64,000 nucleotides of DNA from Kitasatospora aureofaciens (GTDB lineage Bacteria > Actinomycetota > Actinomycetes > Streptomycetales > Streptomycetaceae): contig NZ_JAHTKP010000002.1 of NCBI RefSeq assembly GCF_019192735.1, positions 248,001 to 312,000 on the forward strand, written 5' to 3'. Both the position numbers and the translations under genes were made by a program. The notes under the pieces were generated by a model. The model worked only from the letters and a program-made list of their open reading frames with translations, ran no database searches and was not told the origin of the DNA. Each line of letters begins with the position of its first letter. Within the stretch, counting starts at the first letter, position 1. Shown here one piece after another: positions 9,112-16,865 of this stretch.

Positions 9112-9349
9112 GGTCACCACTTCCGGATGGGGGACGGTGTCGCCACAAGGTAGGAACTCCCAGGCCGGGGGCCTATGTTGGCGAACCACATACTCGGATG
9201 CATCGGTGTGGATGTGAAGACCATGCACCCCGTGGGGCGAGCCGTCGAGCCGGTTGGTTGACCTGGCTCGGTGCGGGCCTTCGCAAGACCGGTGCTGACT
9301 TGGTGCTGACCTGGACGCACCTCCGACCATCCCTCATCACCCCTCCCGT

Positions 9350-9390
9350 GCTGACTCGGTGCTGGTTCGAGTCCCGGGCTGCCACGACTG
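9350..9390 (+). other. tRNA 3'-end-like remnant, possible old attachment site
   Basis: The run GGTTCGAGTCCCGGGC resembles the T-arm (loop TTCGAGT) and acceptor part of a tRNA, but no D-arm or anticodon arm lies upstream and the 5' T-stem half does not pair well. Integrated elements in Streptomyces often leave such 3'-end copies. It lies at the left border of the accessory patch. The call is tentative. Confidence 0.35.
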
Positions 9391-9399
9391 TGAGTGACT

Positions 9400-9546
9400 G
9401 TGAAACGGAGTGAGGTCGCCCAGTGGCGCGAGGACGCGAAGACCAGCCTCGCCGTGAACGAGACCTTGCCCCGCGACCGTGCGGTGGTCCTCCAGGGCGA
9501 GCCGACCAGGCTGGAGGCCGAGCAGGGCGTTGATCAGGCCGGCTGA
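9400..9546 (+). CDS. Possible 48-residue peptide or gene remnant
   Basis: An open frame from GTG 9400 to TGA 9546 encodes a soluble, charged peptide beginning MKRSEVAQWREDAKTSLAV, with LQGEPTRLEAEQG later. Composition looks protein-like, and the hairpin at 9558-9600 follows directly. No convincing ribosome site is seen and I do not recognise a family. It may be the stump of a larger gene of a departed element. Confidence 0.3.
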   Translation: MKRSEVAQWREDAKTSLAVNETLPRDRAVVLQGEPTRLEAEQGVDQAG

Positions 9547-9557
9547 TCTCTCGACGC

Positions 9558-9600
9558 AAAGAATCGCCCCTTCCAGGAGTCCGGGAAGAGGGCAATTCTT
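9558..9600 (+). terminator. Terminator-like hairpin
   Basis: AAAGAATCGCCCCTTCC pairs with GGAAGAGGGCAATTCTT with a few mismatches, 12 bases after the stop of the preceding small frame. A short T-rich tail (GGTTTC) follows. Confidence 0.5.
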
Positions 9601-9727
9601 GGTTTCAGGCAGTCCGAATTGCTACAGGACTTCACCGCACCTGTAATTTCAACTGCGTTTCTCGCTATGCCAGTTGGCTGCTAGCGTTCGCCTCATCCGC
9701 CCCGGCAGCTACAGTGAGGTGACCTCC

Positions 9728-9992
9728 ATGACTCAGGCAACGTCTCGCCTGAAGAATCCCTCGGCTCCGCGATGTTCGATTCGAGAAGTGTGATCTCACG
9801 GGAGCCCGGTTCGCCAACGTCGTCGTTCAGCCTGGTGTCAGCTTCGACAACTGCACGCTGATCGACGTTGGAGGCGCCGCACACCTCAAGGGCGCCACTG
9901 TGCGAGGCCCGGGGGCCATGGAGCTGGCCCTGAGCCTCGCCAGGGAGGCCGGCATCGTGTTCGAGGCCTATGCGGCGACGGGCAGCTCGTAG
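9728..9992 (+). pseudogene. Frameshifted pentapeptide-repeat-like remnant
   Basis: ATG 9728 has GAGGTGACC upstream and opens a frame (MTQATSRLKNPSAPR) that stops after 21 codons. A +1-shifted frame then reads RFEKCDLTGARFANV, VSFDNCTLIDVGGAAHLKGA and MELALSLAREAGI up to TAG 9992. This resembles the end of a pentapeptide-repeat protein (A/C-D/N-L-x-x). The two halves are not in one frame, so this looks like a decayed, probably internally deleted gene. Its end overlaps the oxygenase remnant on the other strand. Confidence 0.55.
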
Positions 9993-10505
9993 TGCGCGAA
10001 CTCCGGGCTCGAGATCGACCGGGTGACGAGGTCGAAGCCGTAGGAGATGCGGTGCTGCTCGTCCTCGGGCTGCCAGCGGCGGCGCCACAGCCGGGTCTCG
10101 CCGCCGGACTCGGGGGCCAGGAACCACGTGTTGAACGCGAGTTGGGCGATGCGGTGCTGGTCGAAGAGGCCGGGGACCTCCCGCACGGCCTCGTCGTAGT
10201 GGATGCGCGCGCCGCTGTTGATCTCCCGCAGCGTGCCGCCGAACAACGGACGCCCGTTCACGGTGGCGGGCTGGATGGCCTCACCTCATGCGCAACCGAG
10301 CAGGCGCAGGGCGGCGGCGACGGGGTCCGGACGCAGTCCGGCGCGGGTCCAGGCGGCACGGGTGGCGTCGGCGGCGGGCCAGTACCGTTCGTGGTCGAGG
10401 CCGCCGTCGGGGGTGCGGTAGTCGTTCAGGGCGGGACCGAACCTGACGATCGAGTCGGTGACCCGAGCGGGGTCGTAGGCCGCGGTGGGCAGCCGGGTGA
10501 GGCGC
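9968..10505 (-). pseudogene. Remnant of a 2-oxoglutarate/Fe(II)-oxygenase-like gene
   Basis: Reading leftwards, one frame gives SIVRFGPALNDYRTPDGG, HERYWPAADATRAAWTRAG and LRLLGCA, then TGA at 10286-10288, then in the same frame EAIQPATVNGRPLFGGTLRE, INSGARIHYDEAV and FNTWFLAPESGGETRLWRR. The IHYDE motif and the GGETRLW pattern fit non-heme iron oxygenases, and HxD would bind iron. I infer one gene in which a Trp codon became TGA. The N-terminus is lost at about 10503, where TetR sequence begins on the other strand. The C-terminus, with the second iron histidine, is missing after ELPVAA. The family assignment is by motif only. Confidence 0.5.
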
Positions 10506-10842
10506 CCGGCCCTGGCTCGGCGAGCAGCTGCTCGCCCGCCTCACCGAACCCGTCCTGGCGGCCGGCGAGCGCGCCGGGATGACACCCGCCAACTCCACCG
10601 CCGCCTACCGCAGGCTCCACCTGTTCACCCTCGGCTGCGCCGCCTTCGTGGACCACGCCAACACCGCAGCCACCCGGCAGAGGACCCGCGAGGGGCTGGC
10701 GGCGCTGCCGCCCGAGCGGTTCCCGTTCCTGGCCGGGCATACGGACTCCGTTCTCGACGTGGTCACCGACCACGACGTCTTCCACAGCGGACTGCGGCAG
10801 CTGATCGACATGGTCGCCCTCGACCTCATCCCGCTGCGGTGA
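10501..10842 (+). pseudogene. C-terminal fragment of a TetR-family regulator
   Basis: The frame opens after TGA 10498-10500 and reads RPWLGEQLLARLTEPVLAAG, RRLHLFTLGCAAFVDHANTA, and near the end VLDVVTDHDVFHSGLRQLID. This is a ligand-binding C-terminal domain of the TetR type. No DNA-binding helix-turn-helix is present: the frame begins at the junction with the oxygenase remnant. An in-frame ATG at 10579 exists, but the product could not act as a repressor. Confidence 0.6.
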
Positions 10843-10942
10843 CGAGGGGCCGGGAGACCGCGACGCTCTCGGCGCGGTCTCCCGGCTACCGGGTGTCCCG
10901 CCCGCGTGCCGGTGTGCCTAGGACCGTTGTCACGGGCGGGAG

Positions 10943-11047
10943 TCATGGGTGGATCACCTCAGCACGCCCACGGTGCTGGCAGTAACCGACCACCGCAATC
11001 ACGGCGACGGTACCCGCCAACAGCAAACCAACGGCGCTGGTCCTCAC
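10943..11047 (-). CDS. Possible 34-residue single-helix membrane peptide
   Basis: GTG 11047 to TGA 10943 encodes MRTSAVGLLLAGTVAVIAVV followed by GYCQHRGRAEVIHP. This gives one hydrophobic helix with a basic start and a polar tail. A GGGAG sequence lies about 11 bases upstream and a perfect palindrome lies just beyond, at 11069-11096. I recognise no family; it could be a chance frame in GC-rich DNA. Confidence 0.35.
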   Translation of the reverse strand: MRTSAVGLLLAGTVAVIAVVGYCQHRGRAEVIHP

Positions 11048-11068
11048 GTGTCGCTCTTCTCCCAACTC

Positions 11069-11096
11069 TGAATGAATTGAGTGGATGATTCATTCA
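11069..11096. promoter_or_regulatory. Palindromic operator candidate
   Basis: TGAATGAAT at 11069-11077 and ATTCATTCA at 11088-11096 are perfect inverted repeats separated by ten bases. They are AT-rich in a GC-rich setting, in the intergenic space upstream of the ARMT1-like gene. The size and symmetry suit a TetR-type dimer site; the neighbouring TetR gene is only a fragment. Confidence 0.45.
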
Positions 11097-11289
11097 CACT
11101 GCTAGCGCGCGCCGACGGCTGGACGGAGGCCCCGAAGAGCCGGCGGCGCGCTACCCGGCCCCCACAGCCGGGGGCCTTGAGCCCGCCTGGTCGTCCGCGG
11201 TGGCCACGGATCGGCGGTCTCGTTGGCTCAGCCGGCGAGGCTACCAGCGGCCCAACCGCCCGCCACTGACGAGAGAGACGAGCCCCCAC

Positions 11290-12456
11290 GTGCCATCCGC
11301 ACCCGTGATCTGCAGCGATGTCCCCGGGTCCTTCGCCTGGGGCGTATTCCACGAGCGCCACCCGAAACTCGTCCAGCAGGTTCTCGACGCAATGCCGTAC
11401 GGCCCCGCCGAGCGAGCAGCGGTGAAGCGCCTTCTGGCGGAAAGCACCACCGGAGTCCTCGAACCGCCGGCGGAGAGCGCCCATGACCACGCTCAGTGGC
11501 TGGAGTGGGGAGAGGGACTGTGGGGTCGGCCTTGGGGTGAGGTGCCGTTCCTGTGGGCGGAGAGCTACTTCTACCGCCGACTGCTCGACGCCATCGGCTA
11601 CTTCGGGCCTGATGTTTGGCAGGGGATCGACCCGTTCGCTCCGTTCAAGAACGCCGAGCTTGCCGGGACGGCGGTGGACGACGAGCTGGCCGCTCTGGGC
11701 AAGCTCGACGACCTGCCGGACACTCGGCGGGCGGAGGCGCTGCTGTCGTCCGCCCTGTGGGGCAACCGCGCGGACCTCAGCTTCCAGATCACCGCGGAGG
11801 CCGGCGGGCAGACCACATCCGATCTGGTCGCTGACGAGAGCGCACTTCTCTGGGCAGAGCTGGAGCGCACCAGGGGCGGACGGGTCTGCGTCGTCGCGGA
11901 CAACGCCGGCCGGGAACTGCTGCCGGACCTGGTGCTGATCGACCACCTCCTGAACAGCGGCCTGGCGGCTCAGGCCGTCCTGTACGTGAAGCCGCAGCCG
12001 TACTACGTGTCGGACGCGACGATGGCCGACGTCCTCGCCTCGGTCGAACGCCTGCGCACCGCGCCCTCGGAGACCGCGGCGGCGGTGGGCAGGCGGCTGT
12101 GGCACGCGATGAACGGCGGCGCGCTCGTGGTCCGAACGCACCCGTTCTTCTGCGCGCCACTGCCATTCCACGACATGCCCGCCGACCTCTGGACCGAGTT
12201 CACCGGTGCGGCGATGACGATTCTCAAGGGCGACCTCAACTACCGCCGCCTGGTCGGCGACCAACTCTGGCCGCCGACGGCCCCCTTCACCGAGACGACC
12301 AGCCACTTTCCGTCGTCTGTCACGGCCCTGCGGACGCTGAAATCGGACGTGATCGTCGGTGTCGACGCCGCCACCGTCACCCGGCTCGACAGCTCGGGGA
12401 CTCCTTGGCGGACCAACGGCCGCCACGCCGTCGTCCAGGTCGATCTCCGCCGATAG
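11290..12456 (+). CDS. ARMT1/DUF89-family damage-control phosphatase
   Basis: A 388-residue cytoplasmic protein from GTG 11290. The family's metal and phosphate signatures are visible: VADNAGRELLPDL with D204, N205 and E209 (DN-x-G-x-E), and KGDLNYRRL with K313, N317 and Y318-R319. DUF89/ARMT1 proteins are metal-dependent phosphatases that remove harmful or excess phospho-metabolites such as sugar phosphates. The exact substrate is not predictable here. The ribosome site is weak (GAGAGACGAG). The longer frame from ATG 11200 adds an Arg/Pro-rich stretch unlike the family. It is followed by its own terminator and stands alone among decayed genes. Confidence 0.82.
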   Translation: MPSAPVICSDVPGSFAWGVFHERHPKLVQQVLDAMPYGPAERAAVKRLLAESTTGVLEPPAESAHDHAQWLEWGEGLWGRPWGEVPFLWAESYFYRRLLDAIGYFGPDVWQGIDPFAPFKNAELAGTAVDDELAALGKLDDLPDTRRAEALLSSALWGNRADLSFQITAEAGGQTTSDLVADESALLWAELERTRGGRVCVVADNAGRELLPDLVLIDHLLNSGLAAQAVLYVKPQPYYVSDATMADVLASVERLRTAPSETAAAVGRRLWHAMNGGALVVRTHPFFCAPLPFHDMPADLWTEFTGAAMTILKGDLNYRRLVGDQLWPPTAPFTETTSHFPSSVTALRTLKSDVIVGVDAATVTRLDSSGTPWRTNGRHAVVQVDLRR

Positions 12457-12572
12457 CCGCAACACGTACGTGGGTGGTCTCGCTCTGCCGTCGTCGGCCG
12501 GAGGGGTCACCTGGCGGCAAATTTGCGTCAGGCTGACGAATACTGGCGACCGCGCCGGGCAGCCAAGCGCCG

Positions 12573-12604
12573 ACGGCGTCACACCCGAAGAGGTGTGACG
12601 CCGT
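12573..12604 (+). terminator. Terminator of the ARMT1-like gene
   Basis: ACGGCGTCACACC at 12573-12585 pairs perfectly with GGTGTGACGCCGT at 12592-12604, loop CGAAGA, about 115 bases after the stop codon. Confidence 0.7.
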
Positions 12605-12757
12605 TGAGAGTCAACCGAGAGGGGCACGGCCAGACCAGAGAGGTCAGTCGCGGTCGATCCACGCTCAGCAGTAAATGCGACAAACGCCGTTGCTGTAAAA
12701 GGGAGTTGCCCCGGCGCGTGGCGTGGTACGTTCCGTAATCCAACAGAAAACAGGCGA

Positions 12758-12785
12758 CCCCGGCGGTGCTACCAACACCCCGGGG
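12758..12785 (+). promoter_or_regulatory. Leader hairpin in front of the winged-helix gene
   Basis: CCCCGG plus GGTG (12758-12768) pair with CACC plus CCGGGG (12776-12785), with one bulged C and a seven-base loop. It lies 26 bases upstream of the start codon and may act as an attenuator or a translational element. From memory, similar hairpins precede genes of Streptomyces plasmids and integrative elements. Confidence 0.4.
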
Positions 12786-12811
12786 CCAGGCACCAGGAGC
12801 AGGAACTCCCG

Positions 12812-13759
12812 ATGCGCGTCCATCGTACAGAACACGTACGTCACTTCACCGTGCTGCCCAACGCCGTCCTGCAGTACCGGCGACTGAGCTACACCGCCCG
12901 CGGCCTCCTCGCGGATCTCCTCTCCCGCCCCGACGGTTGGCGCGAGGACGGTCGGCACATGGCCGACACCAGCCCCCAGGGCCGAGGAGCAATCCGCAAG
13001 GCCCTCAAGGAACTCACCGACGCCGGCTTCTACCGGGTCGAGACGATCCGCATGCCCGACGGCACTCTCCGCAGCGAGGCCCACGTCTACGACACTCCGC
13101 GGCTGAGGCCACCGGCTGCCACCCGTCCGGCGTCCGGTGAACCGGCTACCGGGCGTGCAGGCTTCCCTGTTGTAAAGAACCGGAACCAAGAAACCTCCCT
13201 CCCCGCGAATCCGGCCGATGAAAGCGATACGGGGGAATGTGGGGAAGTCCCCGAGAGCTCGGAACGGTTGCCTGTCGTGCCGGATGAACAGGTGCGAGAA
13301 GCGGTGGCCACGCTGTTCCGAGTGATCCGGCCCGAGCCCCGCCTGCGTCTGGGGCAAACCGAAGCAGAGAAGCTGGCGCCCTTGGTCGTCCAGTGGTTGG
13401 AGCGTGGCAGTACCCCGGCTGACCTGGCCCAAGCCCTGCTGTCGGGTCTGCCTGCCCCTGTGCACTCACCGGCGGCCGTGCTCCGCTACCGGCTGGAACA
13501 CAAGATGCCGCCCTCCCGCGCCCAAGAGTGCCCTTCTACAGCTCGATACGCCGAGTGTGCGGAGTGCCGCGACCCCGTGCCTCGACCGGGTATCTGCGGT
13601 GCTTGCGCGGGCCTTGGGAAGCGATCTGCGGCAGTCGGGTGTGGAGCTTCCGTGGCGGCCAGAGGTGCCACGCGCGCTCGCACCGCTCTGTGGACAGCCC
13701 GAGCGGCCACCCCACGGAATGGAACGGAACTCTGTGCCCAACGTGTCGATCACAGATGA
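12812..13759 (+). CDS. Winged-helix protein with C-terminal zinc-ribbon-like motif
   Basis: 315 residues from ATG 12812, with GGAGC and GGAAC upstream. The N-terminal 90 residues (HFTVLPNAVLQYRRLSYTAR, GLLADLLSRPDGW, RGAIRKALKELTDAGFYRVE) form a winged helix like those of plasmid and phage replication or helix-turn-helix proteins common in Streptomyces. A conserved helical part (LRLGQTEAEKLAPLVVQWLE, then HSPAAVLRYRLEHKMPP) follows. The motif CAECRDPVPRPGICGAC could bind zinc. The last 50 residues are Ala/Arg-rich and may not be conserved; the +1 frame over the same stretch also looks protein-like, so a late frameshift is possible. No function is established. Its family and isolated place suggest an accessory origin. 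Confidence 0.7.
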   Translation: MRVHRTEHVRHFTVLPNAVLQYRRLSYTARGLLADLLSRPDGWREDGRHMADTSPQGRGAIRKALKELTDAGFYRVETIRMPDGTLRSEAHVYDTPRLRPPAATRPASGEPATGRAGFPVVKNRNQETSLPANPADESDTGECGEVPESSERLPVVPDEQVREAVATLFRVIRPEPRLRLGQTEAEKLAPLVVQWLERGSTPADLAQALLSGLPAPVHSPAAVLRYRLEHKMPPSRAQECPSTARYAECAECRDPVPRPGICGACAGLGKRSAAVGCGASVAARGATRARTALWTARAATPRNGTELCAQRVDHR

Positions 13760-13872
13760 CGAGCCGAACTCGTCCGAGGGCAGGGAGCGGTGGCGACAGG
13801 TTCGGACCTTCCTGAACGATCACTTGGATCAGCGGCCCCGGGCAGGATGGTTGATTCTGTCGCGATGGCCCC

Positions 13873-14634
13873 TCAGTGCGCCGTCCACCCCCCGTCGACC
13901 GGGAGGCTCGCCCCCGTGATGTAGGAGGCGTGCGGGGTGCAGAGCCAGAGGGCCAGTTGAGCCACCTCCGTCGGTTCGATGAGGCGTTTGATGGCCGTGC
14001 GGTCGAGCATGATGTGGTCCACCACCTCGTCCTCGCGGATGCCGTGGGCCAGGGCCTGGGCGGCGATCTGGTTCTCCACCAAGGGAGTTCGGACGTACCC
14101 GGGGTTGATGCAGTTGCTGGTGACACCATGGGGCGCGGCCTCCAGGGCAACGGTCTTGCTCAGGCCCTCCAGGGCGTGCTTGGCGGTCACGTAGGCGGAC
14201 TTGAAGGCGCTGGCGCGCAGGCCATGGACGGAGGAGATGTTGATGATCCGGCCCCACTCCTGCTCGTACATGTGCGGGAGGGTGCGGCGCAGGATGCGGA
14301 ACGGGGCCTCGACCATGACGCGTTGGATCATGGTGAAGCGGTCGGGCGGGAACTCGTGCACGGGGGCGACGTGTTGGAGGCCGGCGTTGTTGACCACGAT
14401 GTCGGCGTCGGCCGGCAGCGCCTCGACGGCCTCCGGGTCGGCGAGGTCCGTGACGACGGCGAGTCCGCCGATCCGCTCCGCGAGCTCCCGGGCCGGGCCG
14501 GCCGCGAGGTCGACGACGTAGACCCGGGCGCCGGCCTCGGCGAAGGTCTCGGCGCAGGCCCGGCCGATGCCCGAGGCGGCCCCGGTGACCAGGGCCGTGC
14601 GGCCGTCGAGCGGGCGGGCTGAAGAGGTGTCCAT
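13873..14634 (-). CDS. Short-chain dehydrogenase, likely 3-hydroxybutyrate dehydrogenase
   Basis: 253-residue NAD(P)-dependent oxidoreductase. The cofactor motif TGAASGIG lies at residues 17-24 and NNAG near residue 84. The catalytic Ser in INISSVHG, Tyr and Lys in SAYVTAKHA are all present. The run GVTSNCINPGYVRTPLVENQ and the end ASYITGASLPVDGGWTAH match D-beta-hydroxybutyrate dehydrogenases, which interconvert 3-hydroxybutyrate and acetoacetate in ketone body and polyhydroxybutyrate metabolism. Substrate assignment rests on overall resemblance only. It lies right of the accessory patch, divergent from the NsdA-like gene. Confidence 0.85.
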   Translation of the reverse strand: MDTSSARPLDGRTALVTGAASGIGRACAETFAEAGARVYVVDLAAGPARELAERIGGLAVVTDLADPEAVEALPADADIVVNNAGLQHVAPVHEFPPDRFTMIQRVMVEAPFRILRRTLPHMYEQEWGRIINISSVHGLRASAFKSAYVTAKHALEGLSKTVALEAAPHGVTSNCINPGYVRTPLVENQIAAQALAHGIREDEVVDHIMLDRTAIKRLIEPTEVAQLALWLCTPHASYITGASLPVDGGWTAH

Positions 14635-14944
14635 GGGCGAGAACGGTAGGAATCCGGCGGCTCGGCTCCCATGTGGCGGGCCGCTACAGCATCCTGGTGG
14701 ACTGTGGTGGTCACCGCTATGACGATCGCTCGACGGTTCGACCCCGGAAGGCCAAACCCATCCTGTCCCGGCTTCCCCACAATGGGCGCGGTTGCTTCAC
14801 CCGTTCGGAGGATTGCTCGGTCAGATCCACCCATAGCGCCCGAATGCTCGCTACATTCACGCCGATTCCCGACAGGGGGCGCCGCCACAGGCAGCCGAAG
14901 TGCTGGTAGAGCCCGGTGCGGCGTCCGAGAGGTGTTGACTGACT
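14635..14944. other. Divergent intergenic region
   Basis: 310 bases between the dehydrogenase and the NsdA-like gene must hold both promoters. I note a small inverted repeat GAATG-n7-CATTC at 14842-14858 in front of the regulator gene, and no gene, hairpin terminator or riboswitch. Confidence 0.5.
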
Positions 14945-16783
14945 ATGCCCCAACGGCCTGCAACCGACAGCCCGGCGTACGGACCGCTCGACCCGCTCGA
15001 CCAGCACCGAGGTCCGATCGGCCGGGCCCTTCCGGACGCCCCTGACGCCCTGACCGCCCACGCCCCGGCCGCCGACGAGCTGCGGCTGCCCGAGCAGGCC
15101 ACCCCCGACCGGCGTCCGTCCGCCGTTCCCGCGCCCACCGCAACAGGCTCCGGCCATTCCGGTCCGGCCCCGCAGAACGGCCAACTGGCCGCGCTGATCG
15201 AGGAGGCCGGCTTCTCGCACGCCGGCCTGGCCCGCCGGGTCGACCAACTCGGCCTGGAGCACGGCCTCGACCTGCGCTACGACAAGACCTCGGTCACCCG
15301 CTGGCTGCGCGGCCAGCAGCCGCGCGGCGCCACCCCGGCGCTGATCGCCGAGGTGTTCACCCGCCGCCTCGGCCGCCGCCTCACCGCCCAGGACCTCGGC
15401 CTGGACGCCTGCGCCCCGGTCTACGCGGGCCTGGAGTTCGCCGAGACCCCGCAGGAGGCGGTGGACATCGTGGCGAGCATGTGGCGCAAGGACAACGGTC
15501 CGCAGTCCGAGCTGCGCCGGATCGCCTTCACCCCGGCCGGCCTGGTCGTCCCCAGCCGGGACTGGCTGATCGGCCGCACCGACGAGCGGGTCGCCCGGGA
15601 CGGCTCCACCCTGGCCCGCCCGGACGCCGCCACCGGCCCGCCGGCCGGACCACCCACGAACGCGCCCGGCACGACCCCCGTGAGCCCGTCCCCCATGGGC
15701 CCGGCGCGCCTCCAGGCCCCGGGCGCGCCCGGGGCACGTACGACGGCGGGCACCGGACCGGCCACGGCACCAGGTTCGGCAGCCGCCCTCGGCCGCGTCC
15801 CCACCCAGAGCCGCCGCCCGCCCGCCGCCGTCGAGCCGCCGTACGCCGACCCGACCCGCGAGCAGCGCCCAGCCCTGCGCGTCGGCCGCGGCGACATCGC
15901 CGCCATCCGCGCCGTCGGCGACCTCTTCCGCGCGCTCGACCACGCCTACGGCGGCGGCCACGCCCGCCAGGCCCTGGTCCGCTACCTGGAGAGCGAGGCC
16001 GAGCCGATGCTGCGCGGCCGGTACGGCGAGCAGATCGGCCGCGCCCTGTTCGGCGCGGTCGCCGACCTGACCAGGCTGGCCGGCTGGACGTCCTTCGACA
16101 TCGCCGCCCACGGCCTCGCCCAGCGCTACTTCGTCCAGGCGCTGCGCCTCTCCCAGGCGGCCGGCGACCGCGCCCTCGGCGGGTACGTGCTGGTGACGAT
16201 GAGCCAGCAGGCCGTGCACCTCGGCCACGGCCGGGAGGCGGTCCAGCTGGCCCGGGTCGCCCAGCAGGGCGTGGGCACCGCCGTGCCGCCCGTCGTCCAG
16301 GCGCTGCTGCACGCCGCCGAGGCGCGCGGGCACGGCCTGCTGGGCGACGTCCGCGCCTGCACCACCGCCCTGGTGCGGTCCGAACGGTCCCTGGCCGCGG
16401 CCCGCGCGGGCGACGAACTGCCCTCCTGGGCACGGTACTTCGACGAGGCCCAGCTGTCCGACGAGTTCGCCCACTGCTACCGCGACCTCCAGCAGTGGCG
16501 CACCTCCGCCCAGCACGCCGAGAAGTCGCTGCGGCTGCGCTCGCCCGCCTACGCCCGCAGCCGGATCTTCTGCCGCCTGGTGCTGGCCACCGCCCGGCTC
16601 GGCATGGGGGACCTCGACGAGGCCTGCACCATGGCCACCGACGCGCTGCGGGCGGCGGCGGAGATGCGCTCGGCCCGCTCGCTGGAGTACGTCCGGGACT
16701 TCCACCGCCGCCTGACCCCCTACCGGGGCAGCCCGGTGGCCCGCGCCTTCGAGGAAACGGCCCGCCAGGCGGGGGTGATCTGA
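14945..16783 (+). CDS. Large NsdA-like helix-turn-helix regulator with helical-repeat domain
   Basis: 612 residues. After a 75-residue Pro-rich start comes a helix-turn-helix region (AALIEEAGFSHAGLARRVD, RYDKTSVTRWLRGQQPRG). An Ala/Pro/Thr-rich linker covers about residues 225-310. The C-terminal half is an alpha-helical TPR-like solenoid. This architecture is that of NsdA-type regulators, which in S. coelicolor repress sporulation and antibiotic production; this is a relative and not necessarily the orthologue. The start at ATG 14945 has AGAGG 13 bases upstream, so the true start could be further in. The last codons form the first unit of a 27-base repeat. Confidence 0.78.
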   Translation: MPQRPATDSPAYGPLDPLDQHRGPIGRALPDAPDALTAHAPAADELRLPEQATPDRRPSAVPAPTATGSGHSGPAPQNGQLAALIEEAGFSHAGLARRVDQLGLEHGLDLRYDKTSVTRWLRGQQPRGATPALIAEVFTRRLGRRLTAQDLGLDACAPVYAGLEFAETPQEAVDIVASMWRKDNGPQSELRRIAFTPAGLVVPSRDWLIGRTDERVARDGSTLARPDAATGPPAGPPTNAPGTTPVSPSPMGPARLQAPGAPGARTTAGTGPATAPGSAAALGRVPTQSRRPPAAVEPPYADPTREQRPALRVGRGDIAAIRAVGDLFRALDHAYGGGHARQALVRYLESEAEPMLRGRYGEQIGRALFGAVADLTRLAGWTSFDIAAHGLAQRYFVQALRLSQAAGDRALGGYVLVTMSQQAVHLGHGREAVQLARVAQQGVGTAVPPVVQALLHAAEARGHGLLGDVRACTTALVRSERSLAAARAGDELPSWARYFDEAQLSDEFAHCYRDLQQWRTSAQHAEKSLRLRSPAYARSRIFCRLVLATARLGMGDLDEACTMATDALRAAAEMRSARSLEYVRDFHRRLTPYRGSPVARAFEETARQAGVI

Positions 16784-16865
16784 GCATCGCGCCGGACGGG
16801 GGCGATCTGAACACCGCGCCGGACGGCGGCGGTCTGAACACCCCGCCAGGCAGCGGCGATCCGAC
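16758..16865 (+). repeat. 27-base tandem repeat across the stop of the NsdA-like gene
   Basis: Four imperfect 27-base units, 16758-16784, 16785-16811, 16812-16838 and 16839-16865, share the core CGCCGGACGGCGGCGATCTG. The first unit contains the stop codon TGA 16781-16783. The 407-base space to the next gene is otherwise made of this repeat, the one at 17110-17197 and unremarkable GC-rich sequence. Confidence 0.75.

Noticed and set aside
9290..9400. Possible complete tRNA gene
   Set aside because: Only a T-loop and acceptor-like end are present; no D-arm, no anticodon arm and no pairing 5' acceptor strand could be found upstream.
11081..11269. 62-codon frame before the ARMT1-like gene
   Set aside because: No ribosome site; the product is Pro/Arg-rich and the frame overlaps the palindrome region.
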